In this document: in pieces, positions 35,606 through 45,403 of the stretch
Position numbering within the stretch: position 1 is the stretch's first letter
Layout: the number at the start of each line of letters is the position of its first letter
Assembly: GCF_008520305.1 (NCBI RefSeq)
Contig: NZ_ML703266.1
Location: 62,001-126,000 of the forward strand
Direction: 5' to 3'
DNA from: Mesorhizobium sp. SARCC-RB16n
GTDB taxonomy: Bacteria > Pseudomonadota > Alphaproteobacteria > Rhizobiales > Rhizobiaceae
DNA length: 64,000 nt
Notes under the pieces: generated by a model
Databases searched by the model: none
What the model was told of the DNA's origin: nothing
The model's input: only the letters and a program-made list of their open reading frames with translations
Program-made: the position numbers and the translations under genes

Positions 35606-38182
35606 ATGGCCAAGGAAGCGCGCGGCGATTTCTATCCGGTACCGATCGTCGACCAGAATACGCGACCGGGCGCGGTCACCCGGCTTATCATCTTCATCGT
35701 CGTTCTGACGGGCGCGGCAATCGTCTTCGGCCTTTTCCGCGAGCGCCTCGGCGATCCCTTCCTGCTGGGCATGCTCGGCGTGCTGGCGATGATCGGCGTT
35801 GGCTTCCTGTTCGCGACCGCGATCGGCTTCGTGCAGATCACTCCGCGCTCGACGGGCGACGAACTGTCCAAGGCTTTCGTCGATTCGATGTCGCAGGGCC
35901 TGCTGGTGACGGACACCAAGGGCCGCGTCGTCTACGCCAACCGGGCCTATGCCGACATGACCGGAGCCTCCTCGGCCGCGGACTTGAAGACGGTCGAAGG
36001 ATTGCTCTCGGATGTCCCCGAAGCCTCGGTGACCATTTACCGGCTGGCGTCGGGGCTGCGCGACGGGCAGCCGGGCGACGGCGAGTTCCGGCTCGCGCAA
36101 TCGATTCGGCCCGGCGCTGAACCGGGCGCTCGCTGGTATCGGGCGCGCGCCCGCACGTTCAGCGTTCCGGGCCAGCGGTTGCCGATGCTGGCCTGGCAAC
36201 TCGCCGATATTTCGCAGGAGCGGGCCGAGCAGGAGCGCTTCTTCCTCGATCTGCAGAAGGCCATCGATCACCTCGACCACGCACCGGCCGGTTTCTTTTC
36301 GGCCGATCAGGACGGCCGCGTCACCTATATCAATGCCACGCTCGCCGGATGGCTGGGCATCGATCTTGCCAGTTTCACGCCCGGCGCCGTCACCTTGCCG
36401 GATATCGTTGCCGGCGACGGCATGGCGCTGGTGCGCTCCGTCAAGGCGGACCCCGGCACGACGCGCAATGCGGTGATCGACCTCGACTTGACGACGATGA
36501 CCGGCGAGGCACTGCCGGTGCGCTTCATGCATCGCGTTTCGGCCAGCCGCGAGGGTGTCGGCGGTCCGACACGCACCATCGTTCTCAATCGCACGCAAGG
36601 GGAGGATGCCTCGGCCGATCTGCGCGCTTCGGAGGTGCGCTTCACCCGTTTCTTCAATTCGACACCGATGGCGATCGCCGGCGTCGACGCCAACGGGCGC
36701 ATCCTGCGCACCAACGCACCTTTCCTGTCGCTGTTTTCCTCGGTCGTCGACCGCGATGCCGTGGATCGGCGTGTGCGGCTCGATACGGTTATCCATGACC
36801 GCGACCGGCCGGCCTTCGCCGCCGCGTTCGAGAAAGCCCGGCAGCGGCAGGCCGATATCGATCCGATCGACACCGTGCTGCCCGGCAATGAAGAGCGGCA
36901 TATCCGCTTCTACGTTAACGCCGTCGCCGACGGTACCGGCGGCGAAGGGGCCGAGGAATCGGCTATCGTCTACGCCGTCGAGACAACGGAGCAGAAGGCG
37001 CTCGAAGGGCAGATGGCGCAAAGCCAGAAGATGCAGGCCGTCGGCCAGCTCGCCGGTGGCATCGCACACGACTTCAACAATGTGCTGACTGCCATCATCA
37101 TGGCGTCCGACCTGCTTTTGACCAATCACCGGCCGTCGGATCCGTCCTTCCCGGACATCATGAACATCAAGCAGAATGCCAATCGCGCGGCGTCGCTGGT
37201 GAGGCAGTTGCTGGCCTTCTCGCGCAAGCAGACGCTGCGGCCGGAAGTGCTGAACCTCACCGACGTGCTCGCCGATCTCAGGATGCTGCTTGCCCGCCTC
37301 GTCGGCAACGATATCAAGCTCAAGATCGACCACGGCCGCGACCTGTGGCCGGTCAAGGTCGATATAGGCCAGTTCGAGCAAGTGGTGGTCAACCTGGCGG
37401 TCAACGCGCGCGACGCCATGCCGGCCGGCGGTGATCTCACCGTGCGCACCCGCAACGTGACCGCCGAGGAGTGCAAGACCTTTCCCTATCGCGAGCTCAC
37501 CGCGGCCGATTATGTGGTGGTCGAAGTCGAGGATACCGGCAGTGGCATCGCGCCCGACGTGCTGAAGAAGATCTTCGAGCCGTTCTTCACCACCAAGGAG
37601 GTCGGCAAGGGCACTGGCCTTGGCCTGTCCATGGTCTACGGCATCATCAAGCAGACCGGCGGCTTCATTTTCTGTGACTCCGAACTTGGCAAGGGATCAA
37701 CGTTCCGCATCTTCCTGCCGCGTCACGTCGCTGAAGCGAAAAAGGCAGCCGAACCTGGCGAAGCGCTGGCGACGGCGCCGGTCAAACTGGCCGATAGTAC
37801 CAAGGACCTGTCCGGATCGGCCACGGTGCTGCTGGTCGAGGACGAGGACGCCGTGCGCATGGGCGGCATGCGGGCGCTGACCTCGCGTGGCTACACCGTT
37901 CACGAAGCGTCCTCGGGCGTCGAGGCGCTGGAAGTGTTCGAAGCGCTCGGCGGCAAGGTCGACATCGTCGTATCCGACGTGGTGATGCCAGAAATGGACG
38001 GGCCGACCCTGCTCGGTGAACTGCGCAAACGCCAGCCGGACATCAAGTTCGTCTTCGTCTCCGGCTATGCCGAGGACGCATTCGCCAGGAACCTGCCGGC
38101 GGAGGCGCATTTCGGCTTCCTGCCAAAGCCGTTCTCGCTCAAGCAACTGGCCACGATCGTCAAGGATGTGCTTGAATCTTAG
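35606..38182 (+). CDS. cckA: CckA-type hybrid sensor histidine kinase
   Basis: The 858-residue protein has two N-terminal membrane helices (about 25-45 and 52-74), three PAS-like domains (near 90, 215 and 350), a HisKA domain with phosphorylation site [14 protein letters not shown] (His488), an ATPase domain ([37 protein letters not shown]) and a receiver domain with [11 protein letters not shown] and phospho-acceptor Asp791 in [12 protein letters not shown]. CckA controls the CtrA cell-cycle regulator through ChpT. The ATG at 35606 has a GGGGG site. It is monocistronic; a family-B palindrome lies upstream. Confidence 0.95.
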   Translation: MAKEARGDFYPVPIVDQNTRPGAVTRLIIFIVVLTGAAIVFGLFRERLGDPFLLGMLGVLAMIGVGFLFATAIGFVQITPRSTGDELSKAFVDSMSQGLLVTDTKGRVVYANRAYADMTGASSAADLKTVEGLLSDVPEASVTIYRLASGLRDGQPGDGEFRLAQSIRPGAEPGARWYRARARTFSVPGQRLPMLAWQLADISQERAEQERFFLDLQKAIDHLDHAPAGFFSADQDGRVTYINATLAGWLGIDLASFTPGAVTLPDIVAGDGMALVRSVKADPGTTRNAVIDLDLTTMTGEALPVRFMHRVSASREGVGGPTRTIVLNRTQGEDASADLRASEVRFTRFFNSTPMAIAGVDANGRILRTNAPFLSLFSSVVDRDAVDRRVRLDTVIHDRDRPAFAAAFEKARQRQADIDPIDTVLPGNEERHIRFYVNAVADGTGGEGAEESAIVYAVETTEQKALEGQMAQSQKMQAVGQLAGGIAHDFNNVLTAIIMASDLLLTNHRPSDPSFPDIMNIKQNANRAASLVRQLLAFSRKQTLRPEVLNLTDVLADLRMLLARLVGNDIKLKIDHGRDLWPVKVDIGQFEQVVVNLAVNARDAMPAGGDLTVRTRNVTAEECKTFPYRELTAADYVVVEVEDTGSGIAPDVLKKIFEPFFTTKEVGKGTGLGLSMVYGIIKQTGGFIFCDSELGKGSTFRIFLPRHVAEAKKAAEPGEALATAPVKLADSTKDLSGSATVLLVEDEDAVRMGGMRALTSRGYTVHEASSGVEALEVFEALGGKVDIVVSDVVMPEMDGPTLLGELRKRQPDIKFVFVSGYAEDAFARNLPAEAHFGFLPKPFSLKQLATIVKDVLES

Positions 38183-38516
38183 CTATTTCTGATGCTGTGC
38201 CCGACGCGCACCATCGTGTCGCTGGCTATCCGGCAGGCCGGCGGCGAGCGGATCGCCCCAGCGCGCAACGATCGTTGTTTCATAGCCCTCGGCGGCCGCG
38301 TGGGTCTTGTCGTAGACGCGTTTCAACTCGGGAAAGCCGAGGGTGGAAGGCGCTGCGGCCGCATGTGTTTCGCCGGCAAACAACGAGCCGACAAAGCTGC
38401 CGCCGGCGATCAATGCGCTCGATGCAAGGCCGCCCTTTCAGGAGGGTGCGGCGCGATACGCGCTCGGCAATGACGTCGCGAATGACGGGGGAAGATGAGG
38501 ATGGGGAATTGGCCAT
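38183..38516 (-). pseudogene. Truncated, frameshifted remnant of a PhoX-family (DUF839) phosphatase gene
   Basis: From an ATG at 38516 with a good GAGAGGCAG site, the frame reads MANSPSSSSPVIRDVIAERV then SRRTLLKG and is then shifted. In the next frame it continues GLASSALIAGGSFVGSLFAG, then STLGFPELKRVYDKTH and EGYETTIVARWGDPL, the N-terminus of a PhoX-type Ca-dependent alkaline phosphatase with a twin-arginine-like SRRTLLKG signal. The frame ends 20 residues after RWGDPL, directly behind cckA, so more than 500 residues are missing. Both a frameshift near 38430 and a 3' truncation make it non-functional. Confidence 0.78.
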
Positions 38517-38632
38517 GGTGTCTGCCTCTCGAGGTGGATGTGACGGCGCACCGCTGCCTATCCAGTTCCGGCAACATCCAGATGACATGAGAAGGCGGGC
38601 ACACCGCTGGCAGCCGCAATGGCTGTGAGGGC

Positions 38633-39040
38633 CTACTGGTTGTTTCCCCGGGTGCAGGTCGAGGCAGTGAAGGCGCCATCGGGCTGCTTCATGATAATGT
38701 CGAAGGAGGGCGGGCTCTGGCTGTCCAGCGTTGCCTGGGTCATCGAGAGCGCGTTGCCGCCGGTGGTGTAGCCGCCGAGCGGGCCTAGCCACGAGATCAC
38801 ACCGTTTGCATCCATCTGATAATTATAGGCCTGTTGGGCGGTACCGAAGGTGACGGGGCCTGTGTAGACGTTTCCCTTGATGGTGATGTCGCCGAGGCTG
38901 AGAAACATGCCGAGCAGGTAGACTTCGCAATGATAGGTGCCGTCGGGCATCTTGCCATCGCTGAAGTCGGCTCGTGCCGCCCCGGTTGCTGCCGCCAGAA
39001 GCAGTATGCCGATAAGACTGCGGGAAATCAGGGATGCCAT
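38633..39040 (-). CDS. Hypothetical exported protein
   Basis: About 135 residues. It has a signal peptide (MASLISRSLIGILLLAAATGAARA), then DGTYHCEVYLLGMFLSLGDI and repeated Gly-rich strands, with a second Cys in TASTCTRGNNQ near the end, so a disulfide is possible. No family is recognised. The start at 39040 is preferred over 39064 for the signal peptide. It is divergent from urtA across a 313-bp AT-rich promoter region. Confidence 0.65.
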   Translation of the reverse strand: MASLISRSLIGILLLAAATGAARADFSDGKMPDGTYHCEVYLLGMFLSLGDITIKGNVYTGPVTFGTAQQAYNYQMDANGVISWLGPLGGYTTGGNALSMTQATLDSQSPPSFDIIMKQPDGAFTASTCTRGNNQ

Positions 39041-39148
39041 GACGTCGCTCGGTTGAAACGCCAATTTGCCCTATTTCCGTTCCGCGCCGCAACATCTGCT
39101 GTCTGCGATCTGTTTGCCTAGATCAAAATATAGGCACCTGATCTAGTT

Positions 39149-39187
39149 GCGCAAAAATTAGGCAAATGCCTTTTGCGCTGCGCAAAA
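39149..39187. promoter_or_regulatory. GCGCAAAA half-site cluster, candidate activator (NtrC-like) site upstream of urt
   Basis: Three copies of gcgcaaaa or its complement lie at 39149-39156, 39171-39178 and 39180-39187. The last two form the palindrome ttttgcgctgcgcaaaa. The cluster is about 110-150 bp upstream of the sigma-54 promoter, the normal distance for an enhancer-binding activator. The regulator is inferred, not shown; part of the region could serve the divergent gene. Confidence 0.5.
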
Positions 39188-39294
39188 TTCTCTCAACCAA
39201 TTTTTAACCGGCTCTCTTTGTTTTGTTCAATCTAATATAATAACCTTCGGATAATATTCATCTATTCTCCTATTTTCAGCATACCCACTGCGGT

Positions 39295-39310
39295 TGGCAT
39301 GGGGGTTGCA
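39295..39310 (+). promoter_or_regulatory. Sigma-54 promoter of the urt operon
   Basis: tggcatgggggttgca matches the RpoN consensus TGGCAC-N5-TTGCW with exact GG/GC spacing (39296-39297 and 39308-39309) and one mismatch at the sixth base. Transcription would start near 39321, giving a leader of about 33 bases before the urtA ATG at 39354. Confidence 0.82.
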
Positions 39311-39353
39311 TCGCATTGTTGCGGCGCAATCAACCAGCTTGGGAGTCTTCGGT

Positions 39354-40661
39354 ATGAGGGGTAGTTTCTCGACAATAACAAAAATGTTCTCGGCGAGCGT
39401 GGTTGCCGCCGGTCTGATGTCCGCTCCGGCCAGGGCCGCCGACGACACAATCAAGGTGGGCATTCTCCATTCGCTGTCGGGCACCATGGCGATTTCGGAG
39501 ACGACGCTGAAAGATGCCATGCTGATGCTCATCGACGAGCAGAACGCCAAGGGCGGCCTGCTCGGCAAGAAGCTCGAAGCTGTCGTCGTCGACCCGGCTT
39601 CCAACTGGCCGCTGTTCGCCGAAAAGGCGCGCGAACTGATCTCCAAGGACAAGGTCGCGGCGGTGTTCGGCTGCTGGACCTCGGTGTCGCGCAAATCGGT
39701 GCTGCCGGTGTTCTCGGAACTCGACAACATCCTGTTCTATCCCGTCCAGTATGAGGGCGAGGAGAGCGAGCGCAACGTCTTCTACACGGGTGCCGCACCA
39801 AACCAGCAAGCCATTCCGGCGGTCGACTATCTGATGAGCGAGGATGGCGGCTCGGTGAAGCGCTGGGTGCTCGAAGGCACCGACTACGTCTATCCGCGCA
39901 CCACCAACAAGATCCTCGAAGCCTACCTGAAGTCGAAGGGCGTCGCAGCAGAAGACATCATGGTCAACTACACGCCGTTCGGCTTCGCCGACTGGCAGAC
40001 CGAGGTTTCGGCGATCAAGAAGTTCGGCTCGGCCGGCAAGAAGACCGCCGTCGTTTCGACCGTCAATGGTGATGCCAACGTTCCGTTCTACAAGGAACTC
40101 GGCAATCAGGGCATCAAGGCCGAGGACATTCCGGTCATGGCCTTCTCGGTCGGCGAGGAAGAGCTTGCCGGTCTCGACACCGCGCCGCTGGTCGGCCATC
40201 TCGCCGCCTGGAACTATTTCGAGAGCGTCGACACGCCCGAGAACAAGAAGTTCATCGCCGACTGGCACAAGTTCATCAAGAACGACAAGCGCACCACCAA
40301 CGACCCGATGGAAGCTCATTACATCGGCTTCAACATGTGGGTGAAGGCGGTCGAGAAGGCCGGCACCACCGATCCGGACAAGGTCATCGATGCCATGATC
40401 GGCGTGTCGGTCCCGAACCTCACCGGCGGCTATGCGACGATGATGCCGAACCATCACATCACCAAGCCGGTGCTGATCGGCGAAATCCAGGCCAACGGCC
40501 AATTCGAGACGGTTTCGCGCACACCGGGTCTGGTGATGGGTGACGAATGGTCGGATTACCTGCCCGACTCCAAGGACCTGATCTCCGATTGGCGCAAGCC
40601 TCTGTCCTGCGGCAACTTCAACGTTGCCACGGGCAAATGCGGCGGCAAGGGAACGAACTGA
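39354..40661 (+). CDS. urtA: Urea ABC transporter, substrate-binding protein
   Basis: The 435-residue periplasmic protein has a signal peptide (about 1-28, ending SAPARAAD), then DTIKVGILHSLSGTMAISET, VAAVFGCWTSVSRKSVLPV and YPVQYEGEESERNVFYTGA, which are specific to the urea-binding UrtA rather than other branched-chain amino-acid-type binding proteins. It delivers urea to UrtBC. The start at 39354 (MRGSFSTITKM) has GGGAG nine bases upstream; upstream in-frame codons fall inside the sigma-54 promoter and are rejected. First of urtABCDE. Confidence 0.95.
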   Translation: MRGSFSTITKMFSASVVAAGLMSAPARAADDTIKVGILHSLSGTMAISETTLKDAMLMLIDEQNAKGGLLGKKLEAVVVDPASNWPLFAEKARELISKDKVAAVFGCWTSVSRKSVLPVFSELDNILFYPVQYEGEESERNVFYTGAAPNQQAIPAVDYLMSEDGGSVKRWVLEGTDYVYPRTTNKILEAYLKSKGVAAEDIMVNYTPFGFADWQTEVSAIKKFGSAGKKTAVVSTVNGDANVPFYKELGNQGIKAEDIPVMAFSVGEEELAGLDTAPLVGHLAAWNYFESVDTPENKKFIADWHKFIKNDKRTTNDPMEAHYIGFNMWVKAVEKAGTTDPDKVIDAMIGVSVPNLTGGYATMMPNHHITKPVLIGEIQANGQFETVSRTPGLVMGDEWSDYLPDSKDLISDWRKPLSCGNFNVATGKCGGKGTN

Positions 40662-40779
40662 TCCTCCCGGGTCTGCTGGGCTGGGCCTTCAGGTCCATGC
40701 CCAAGACCGCGTGCGTCCGGACGGTTTCCTCCACCGTCCGGACGCCCATTTCAAACCTTCAAGGGGTTCATAGAAGCCG

Positions 40780-42393
40780 ATGACCTTGATCCGCGCGGGC
40801 CTGATGCTGCTGTTCCTGCTGGCGACGCTGTCGTCATCGGGCGCCGCGGAATCCGATCTGCACGCCGTCATCGCCAAGTTTGCCACTGCCAAGGGCTTTT
40901 CGGAGATCGGAACTGTCGTTCATGAATTGACGGCCACTGGCGACGCCGCCGTAGAACGCCCGCTGTCGGCTCTGGCTGATGGCAACCTCTACGTCCGCAA
41001 GGCCGATTCCCTGGTGTTCATCGGCAAAGAGGCCGGCGAAAGCGTTCAGCTTTCCGACCCGCTCGGCGGCGAAGCATCAGGAGAGGCGGCCAAGGACGAC
41101 GTCGCCAAGATCAAGGTCAACAACACGTTGCGCCGTGTCATCCGCGACGCGCTGGGGACGTTGACGCTCGGCGCCAAGGATCCGGCTGTGCGGCTGGCCG
41201 CCGCCGACACCATGTTCAAGACGCCCGATGCAGCCAACATCGAGCCGCTCGACACGGCGATCGCCAGCGAGACCGTGGCCAGCGTCAAGGCTCTGCTTGA
41301 ACAGGCTCGTGCGGCCTCAGTGCTTGTTTCCGATAGGCCGGAGGCCGACAAGCTTGCCGCAGTCGCCTTGATCGGTGCGCGTAGCGACCGCGATGCGGTT
41401 TCGCTGCTCACCTCGGTCGAAGCCGGTGCGTCGAGCGCGGTCAAGGACGCGGCGACGGCAGCGATCGCCAACATCAATTCGACGCTGGCCTTGTGGGATG
41501 CCGGCCAGAACATCTGGTACGGGATTTCGCTGGGTTCGGTCCTGCTGCTGGCGGCGATCGGTCTTGCCATCACCTTCGGCGTCATGGGCGTCATCAACAT
41601 GGCGCATGGCGAGATGGTGATGCTCGGCGCCTACACGACCTTCGTCGTCCAGCAGGCGATCCGGACATCCTTTCCCGGCCTGTTCGACTGGTCGCTGGTC
41701 ATCGCGCTGCCGCTCGCCTTCCTGGTCGCGGCGTTCGTCGGCCTCATCATCGAGCGCGGTGTGATCCGCTTCCTATACGGCCGGCCGCTTGAGACGCTGC
41801 TAGCGACCTGGGGCGTATCGCTTATCCTGCAGCAGGCGGTGCGCTCGATCTTCGGGCCGACCAACCAGGAGGTCGGCAATCCGTCCTGGATGTCCGGTTC
41901 CTTCGACGTCGGACAACTGGCCATCACCTGGAACCGTCTGTGGATTCTGGTGTTCGCGCTCACCGTGTTCGGCATGCTGCTCTATGTGATGAAGCGCACG
42001 CCCTGGGGGCTGCAGATGCGCGCCGTCACCGCCAACCGGCGCATGGCCGCCTCGATGGGCATCAGGACGCCGTGGGTCGACGCGCTGACCTTCGCGCTTG
42101 GATCCGGCATTGCCGGCATTGCCGGCGTCGCGCTCAGCCAGATCGACAATGTCTCGCCCAATCTCGGCCGTGGCTACATCATCGACAGCTTCATGGTCGT
42201 CGTCTTCGGCGGTGTCGGCAACCTCTGGGGTACATTGGTCGGCGCCTTTTCGCTGGGCATCGTCAACAAGGTCCTCGAGCCCTATGCCGGCGCCGTGCTC
42301 GGCAAGATCGTCGTGCTGGTGCTGATCATCCTGTTCATCCAGAAGCGCCCGCGCGGCCTGTTCGCGCTCAAGGGCCGGGAGGTGGAAGCATGA
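40780..42393 (+). CDS. urtB: Urea ABC transporter, permease UrtB with long N-terminal domain
   Basis: The 537-residue protein has a signal peptide and about 220 residues of Ala-rich helical sequence (possibly HEAT-like repeats, e.g. RRVIRDALGTLTLG, AAVALIGARSDRDAVSLL) before a LivH-type permease domain (from about 245: WYGISLGSVLLLAAIGLAIT, GVMGVINMAHGEMVMLGAYT). The extended N-terminus is a known feature of UrtB. It ends with ATGA overlapping urtC. It forms the inner-membrane channel with UrtC. Confidence 0.94.
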   Translation: MTLIRAGLMLLFLLATLSSSGAAESDLHAVIAKFATAKGFSEIGTVVHELTATGDAAVERPLSALADGNLYVRKADSLVFIGKEAGESVQLSDPLGGEASGEAAKDDVAKIKVNNTLRRVIRDALGTLTLGAKDPAVRLAAADTMFKTPDAANIEPLDTAIASETVASVKALLEQARAASVLVSDRPEADKLAAVALIGARSDRDAVSLLTSVEAGASSAVKDAATAAIANINSTLALWDAGQNIWYGISLGSVLLLAAIGLAITFGVMGVINMAHGEMVMLGAYTTFVVQQAIRTSFPGLFDWSLVIALPLAFLVAAFVGLIIERGVIRFLYGRPLETLLATWGVSLILQQAVRSIFGPTNQEVGNPSWMSGSFDVGQLAITWNRLWILVFALTVFGMLLYVMKRTPWGLQMRAVTANRRMAASMGIRTPWVDALTFALGSGIAGIAGVALSQIDNVSPNLGRGYIIDSFMVVVFGGVGNLWGTLVGAFSLGIVNKVLEPYAGAVLGKIVVLVLIILFIQKRPRGLFALKGREVEA

Positions 42394-43625
42394 TGTCAGG
42401 ACGCTTCTTCGCCGCGGGTGCCGACCGCCGCATCGCCATCACCATTTTCGCCCTGCTGGCGGCGGCTATAATCGTGCCGCTGCTCAACCTGGCCGTCTCG
42501 CCCACCAGCGCCTTCTACGTGCCGTCCTATATCGTCGCGCTCACCGGTAAATATCTCTGCTATGCGCTGCTGGCGCTCTCGCTCGACCTGGTCTGGGGCT
42601 ATTGCGGCATCCTCTCGCTCGGCCACGGCGCCTTCTTCGCGCTCGGCGGCTATGCGATGGGCATGTACCTGATGCGCCAGATCGGCTCGCGCGGCGTCTA
42701 CGGCAACCCGATCCTGCCCGATTTCATGGTGTTTCTGAACTATAAGGAATTGCCCTGGTTCTGGACCGGCTTCGACCATTTCTGGTTCGCGGCAATCATG
42801 GTGCTGGCGGTGCCCGGCCTGCTCGCCTTCGTCTTCGGCTGGTTTGCCTTCCGCAGCCGTGTCACCGGTGTCTATCTCTCGATCATCACCCAGGCGATGA
42901 CCTATGCGCTGCTGCTTGCCTTCTTCCGCAATGACATGGGCTTCGGCGGCAACAACGGGCTCACCGATTTCAAGGATATTCTGGGCTTCAACGTCCAGGC
43001 CGACGCGACGCGATCGGCACTGTTCGCGACCAGCGCGGTGATGCTCGCGCTCGCCGTATTCGTTACCTGGGCGATCGTCGGCTCCAAATACGGCAAGCTG
43101 CTGATGGCCGTGCGTGACGCGGAGAGCCGCACGCGCTTCCTCGGCTGGCGGGCCGAAAATGTAAAACTGTTCGCCTTCACGGTGTCGGCCATCATGGCGG
43201 GCATTGCCGGCGCGCTCTACGTGCCGCAGGTCGGCATCATCAATCCTGGCGAGTTCGAGCCGTCCAATTCCATCGAGGTGGTGATCTGGGCGGCTGTCGG
43301 CGGGCGCGGCACCATTGTCGGGCCGATCATCGGCGCGTTGCTGGTCAATGCCGGAAAATCCTGGTTCACCGGCGTGCTGCCGGAATTCTGGCTGTTTGCG
43401 CTGGGCGGCCTGTTCGTCGCCGTCACCTTGCTCCTGCCGAAGGGCATCGTCGGCATGTGGGACAGCTGGCGCGGCAATGCGAAGGCGTTGCGTGCGGCCT
43501 CGGTCGCTGGAGAAGCTGGCACCGAGGTTGGGATCGCGTCCGCGACGTCCAAGCCTGCCCGCTCGCCGGCGCGAAATCCGGGCGAATGGTCCTGGTCCGA
43601 CCCCGAACCGCAGGCGGCGGAGTAG
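42390..43625 (+). CDS. urtC: Urea ABC transporter, permease UrtC
   Basis: The 411-residue LivM-type permease has about nine to ten helices, LSLDLVWGYCGILSLGHGAFFALGGYAMGMY and GVYLSIITQAMTYALLLAFF, and AVGGRGTIVGPIIGALLVN. The ATG at 42390 overlaps the urtB stop as ATGA, so translation is coupled, with a GGGAGG site in the end of urtB. The C-terminus is a 45-residue Ala/Pro-rich hydrophilic tail. Confidence 0.95.
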   Translation: MMSGRFFAAGADRRIAITIFALLAAAIIVPLLNLAVSPTSAFYVPSYIVALTGKYLCYALLALSLDLVWGYCGILSLGHGAFFALGGYAMGMYLMRQIGSRGVYGNPILPDFMVFLNYKELPWFWTGFDHFWFAAIMVLAVPGLLAFVFGWFAFRSRVTGVYLSIITQAMTYALLLAFFRNDMGFGGNNGLTDFKDILGFNVQADATRSALFATSAVMLALAVFVTWAIVGSKYGKLLMAVRDAESRTRFLGWRAENVKLFAFTVSAIMAGIAGALYVPQVGIINPGEFEPSNSIEVVIWAAVGGRGTIVGPIIGALLVNAGKSWFTGVLPEFWLFALGGLFVAVTLLLPKGIVGMWDSWRGNAKALRAASVAGEAGTEVGIASATSKPARSPARNPGEWSWSDPEPQAAE

Positions 43626-43630
43626 CGACC

Positions 43631-44377
43631 ATGAGCAAATCCAACACCATCCTCTATCTTGACGGCGTGTCGGTGTCCTTCGATGGCTTTCGCGCCATCA
43701 ACAATCTGTCGCTGGTGCTCGACAAGGGCGAGATGCGCGCCATCATCGGCCCCAACGGCGCCGGCAAAACGACGATGATGGACATCGTCACCGGCAAGAC
43801 GCGACCCGACGAGGGCGAGGTGTTCTTCGACGGCCAGGTGGACCTGACCAGGCATGACGAAGCCGAGATCGCCATGATGGGCATCGGCCGCAAATTCCAG
43901 AAGCCGACCGTCTTCGAAAGCCACACGATCGAAGAAAATTTGATGCTGGCGCTGAACGGGCCGCGTTCGATCTTCCCCGCGCTATTCCATCGCCGATCGG
44001 CCGCCGAGGCGCGGCAGATCGATGACATCCTTGGCATCATCCGGTTGGGCGACAAGCGCCGCGAGCTCGCCGCCAATCTAAGCCACGGTCAGAAGCAGTG
44101 GCTTGAGATTGGCATGCTGCTGGCGCAGGATCCGAAGCTGCTTCTGGTCGACGAGCCGGTCGCCGGCATGACCGATGCCGAGACCGAGGAAACCGCGCGG
44201 CTGCTCAGGGACATAGCGCGCGACCATTCGGTCATCGTCGTCGAGCATGACATGCATTTCGTGCGCGAACTCGGCGTCAAGGTCACCTGCCTGCATGAAG
44301 GCTCGGTGCTGTCGGAAGGCACGCTCGATTTCGTTTCGGCCGACGAGCGCGTCGTCGAAGTCTATCTGGGGAGATGA
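43631..44377 (+). CDS. urtD: Urea ABC transporter, ATP-binding protein UrtD
   Basis: The 248-residue LivG-type ATPase has Walker A IIGPNGAGKTTMMD, signature LSHGQKQWLEIGM, Walker B LLLVDEPVAGM and VVEHDMHFV as switch His. The start at 43631 lies five bases after the urtC stop. It works with UrtE to drive the UrtBC channel. Confidence 0.95.
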   Translation: MSKSNTILYLDGVSVSFDGFRAINNLSLVLDKGEMRAIIGPNGAGKTTMMDIVTGKTRPDEGEVFFDGQVDLTRHDEAEIAMMGIGRKFQKPTVFESHTIEENLMLALNGPRSIFPALFHRRSAAEARQIDDILGIIRLGDKRRELAANLSHGQKQWLEIGMLLAQDPKLLLVDEPVAGMTDAETEETARLLRDIARDHSVIVVEHDMHFVRELGVKVTCLHEGSVLSEGTLDFVSADERVVEVYLGR

Positions 44378-44446
44378 GCATGATCTGGCGGGTGCAATTC
44401 CATCACTTCGACATGTCGTTTCTTCGGTTCTGGAGAAAGCGCTGAC

Positions 44447-45142
44447 ATGCTCGAAGTTTCCAACGCCACGCTCCATTACGGCGCCGCCCAGGCGCTGCGC
44501 GGCGTGTCTCTGAAGGCGGGTGCCGGCAAGATCACCTGCGTGCTCGGCCGCAACGGCGTCGGCAAGACCAGTTTGATGAGATCGATCGTCGGCCACCACC
44601 GGCTGACGAGCGGAAGCGTTGCCTTCGAGGGGAAGGCGCTCGACCGGAGCGCGGCGTATGACCGCGCCCGGTCGGGCATCGCATTCGTGCCGCAGGGCAG
44701 GGAGATCTTTCCGCTGCTCAGCGTGCGGGAAAATCTCGAATCCGGCTTCGCCCCCTTGAGGCGCGCCGACCGCAACGTGCCTGCGCATGTCTTCGAGCTG
44801 TTTCCGGTGCTGAAGCAGATGCTCGGCCGCCGTGGCGGCGATCTTTCCGGCGGTCAACAACAGCAGTTGGCCATCGGCAGGGCGCTGGTAATGCGGCCGA
44901 AGTTGCTGGTGCTCGACGAGCCGACCGAAGGTATCCAACCCTCTGTGATCAAGGATATCGGCCGCGCCATACGCTATCTGCGCGACCAGGCTGGCATTGC
45001 GGTGCTGCTGGTCGAACAGTATCTCGATTTCTGCCGCGAACTCGCCGACGAGGTCAACATCATGGATCGCGGCCAGATCGTCCACACCGGCCCAGCGGCA
45101 GATTTAGACCGGGCTGACGTTCGCAAATTCCTCACGGTCTAG
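44447..45142 (+). CDS. urtE: Urea ABC transporter, ATP-binding protein UrtE
   Basis: The 231-residue LivF-type ATPase has Walker A LGRNGVGKTSLMRS, signature LSGGQQQQLAIGRAL, Walker B LLVLDEPTEGIQP and LLVEQYLDF in place of the switch region. TEGIQP is a UrtE hallmark. A 69-bp gap from urtD contains degenerate repeat-like sequence. It is the last transporter gene; no urease gene follows in the window. Confidence 0.95.
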   Translation: MLEVSNATLHYGAAQALRGVSLKAGAGKITCVLGRNGVGKTSLMRSIVGHHRLTSGSVAFEGKALDRSAAYDRARSGIAFVPQGREIFPLLSVRENLESGFAPLRRADRNVPAHVFELFPVLKQMLGRRGGDLSGGQQQQLAIGRALVMRPKLLVLDEPTEGIQPSVIKDIGRAIRYLRDQAGIAVLLVEQYLDFCRELADEVNIMDRGQIVHTGPAADLDRADVRKFLTV

Positions 45143-45403
45143 AATCGACACTGAACTTCATTGAAGATTTGAAGTCCTTCGCAAGTCCAATATTTCTTGC
45201 AGCCATCGCCTGTGTCTCTGGCACATGCAATGTCGCATGCTAATCTTTTGCAGGCTTTGTGAGTCGGCCGCTTCCGTATCAGTCTGGTTATCGCAGATCG
45301 AGGCGCGGCAAATGTTCTGCAAGTTCCACGCAAGCAAAGCTTCCTAGCTTCCCGATCTGATTGTCGTTCAAACGCGTTTGGGCACACAGGCTAAGGGACA
45401 GCC

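Noticed and set aside
39294-39353. Upstream TTG start for urtA
   Set aside because: It lies within the sigma-54 promoter, upstream of the expected transcription start, and would disturb the signal peptide.
44378-44446. Degenerate repeat-like sequence between urtD and urtE
   Set aside because: It begins gagcatgatc like other rhizobial repeats but has no complementary arm, so it is not called as an element.
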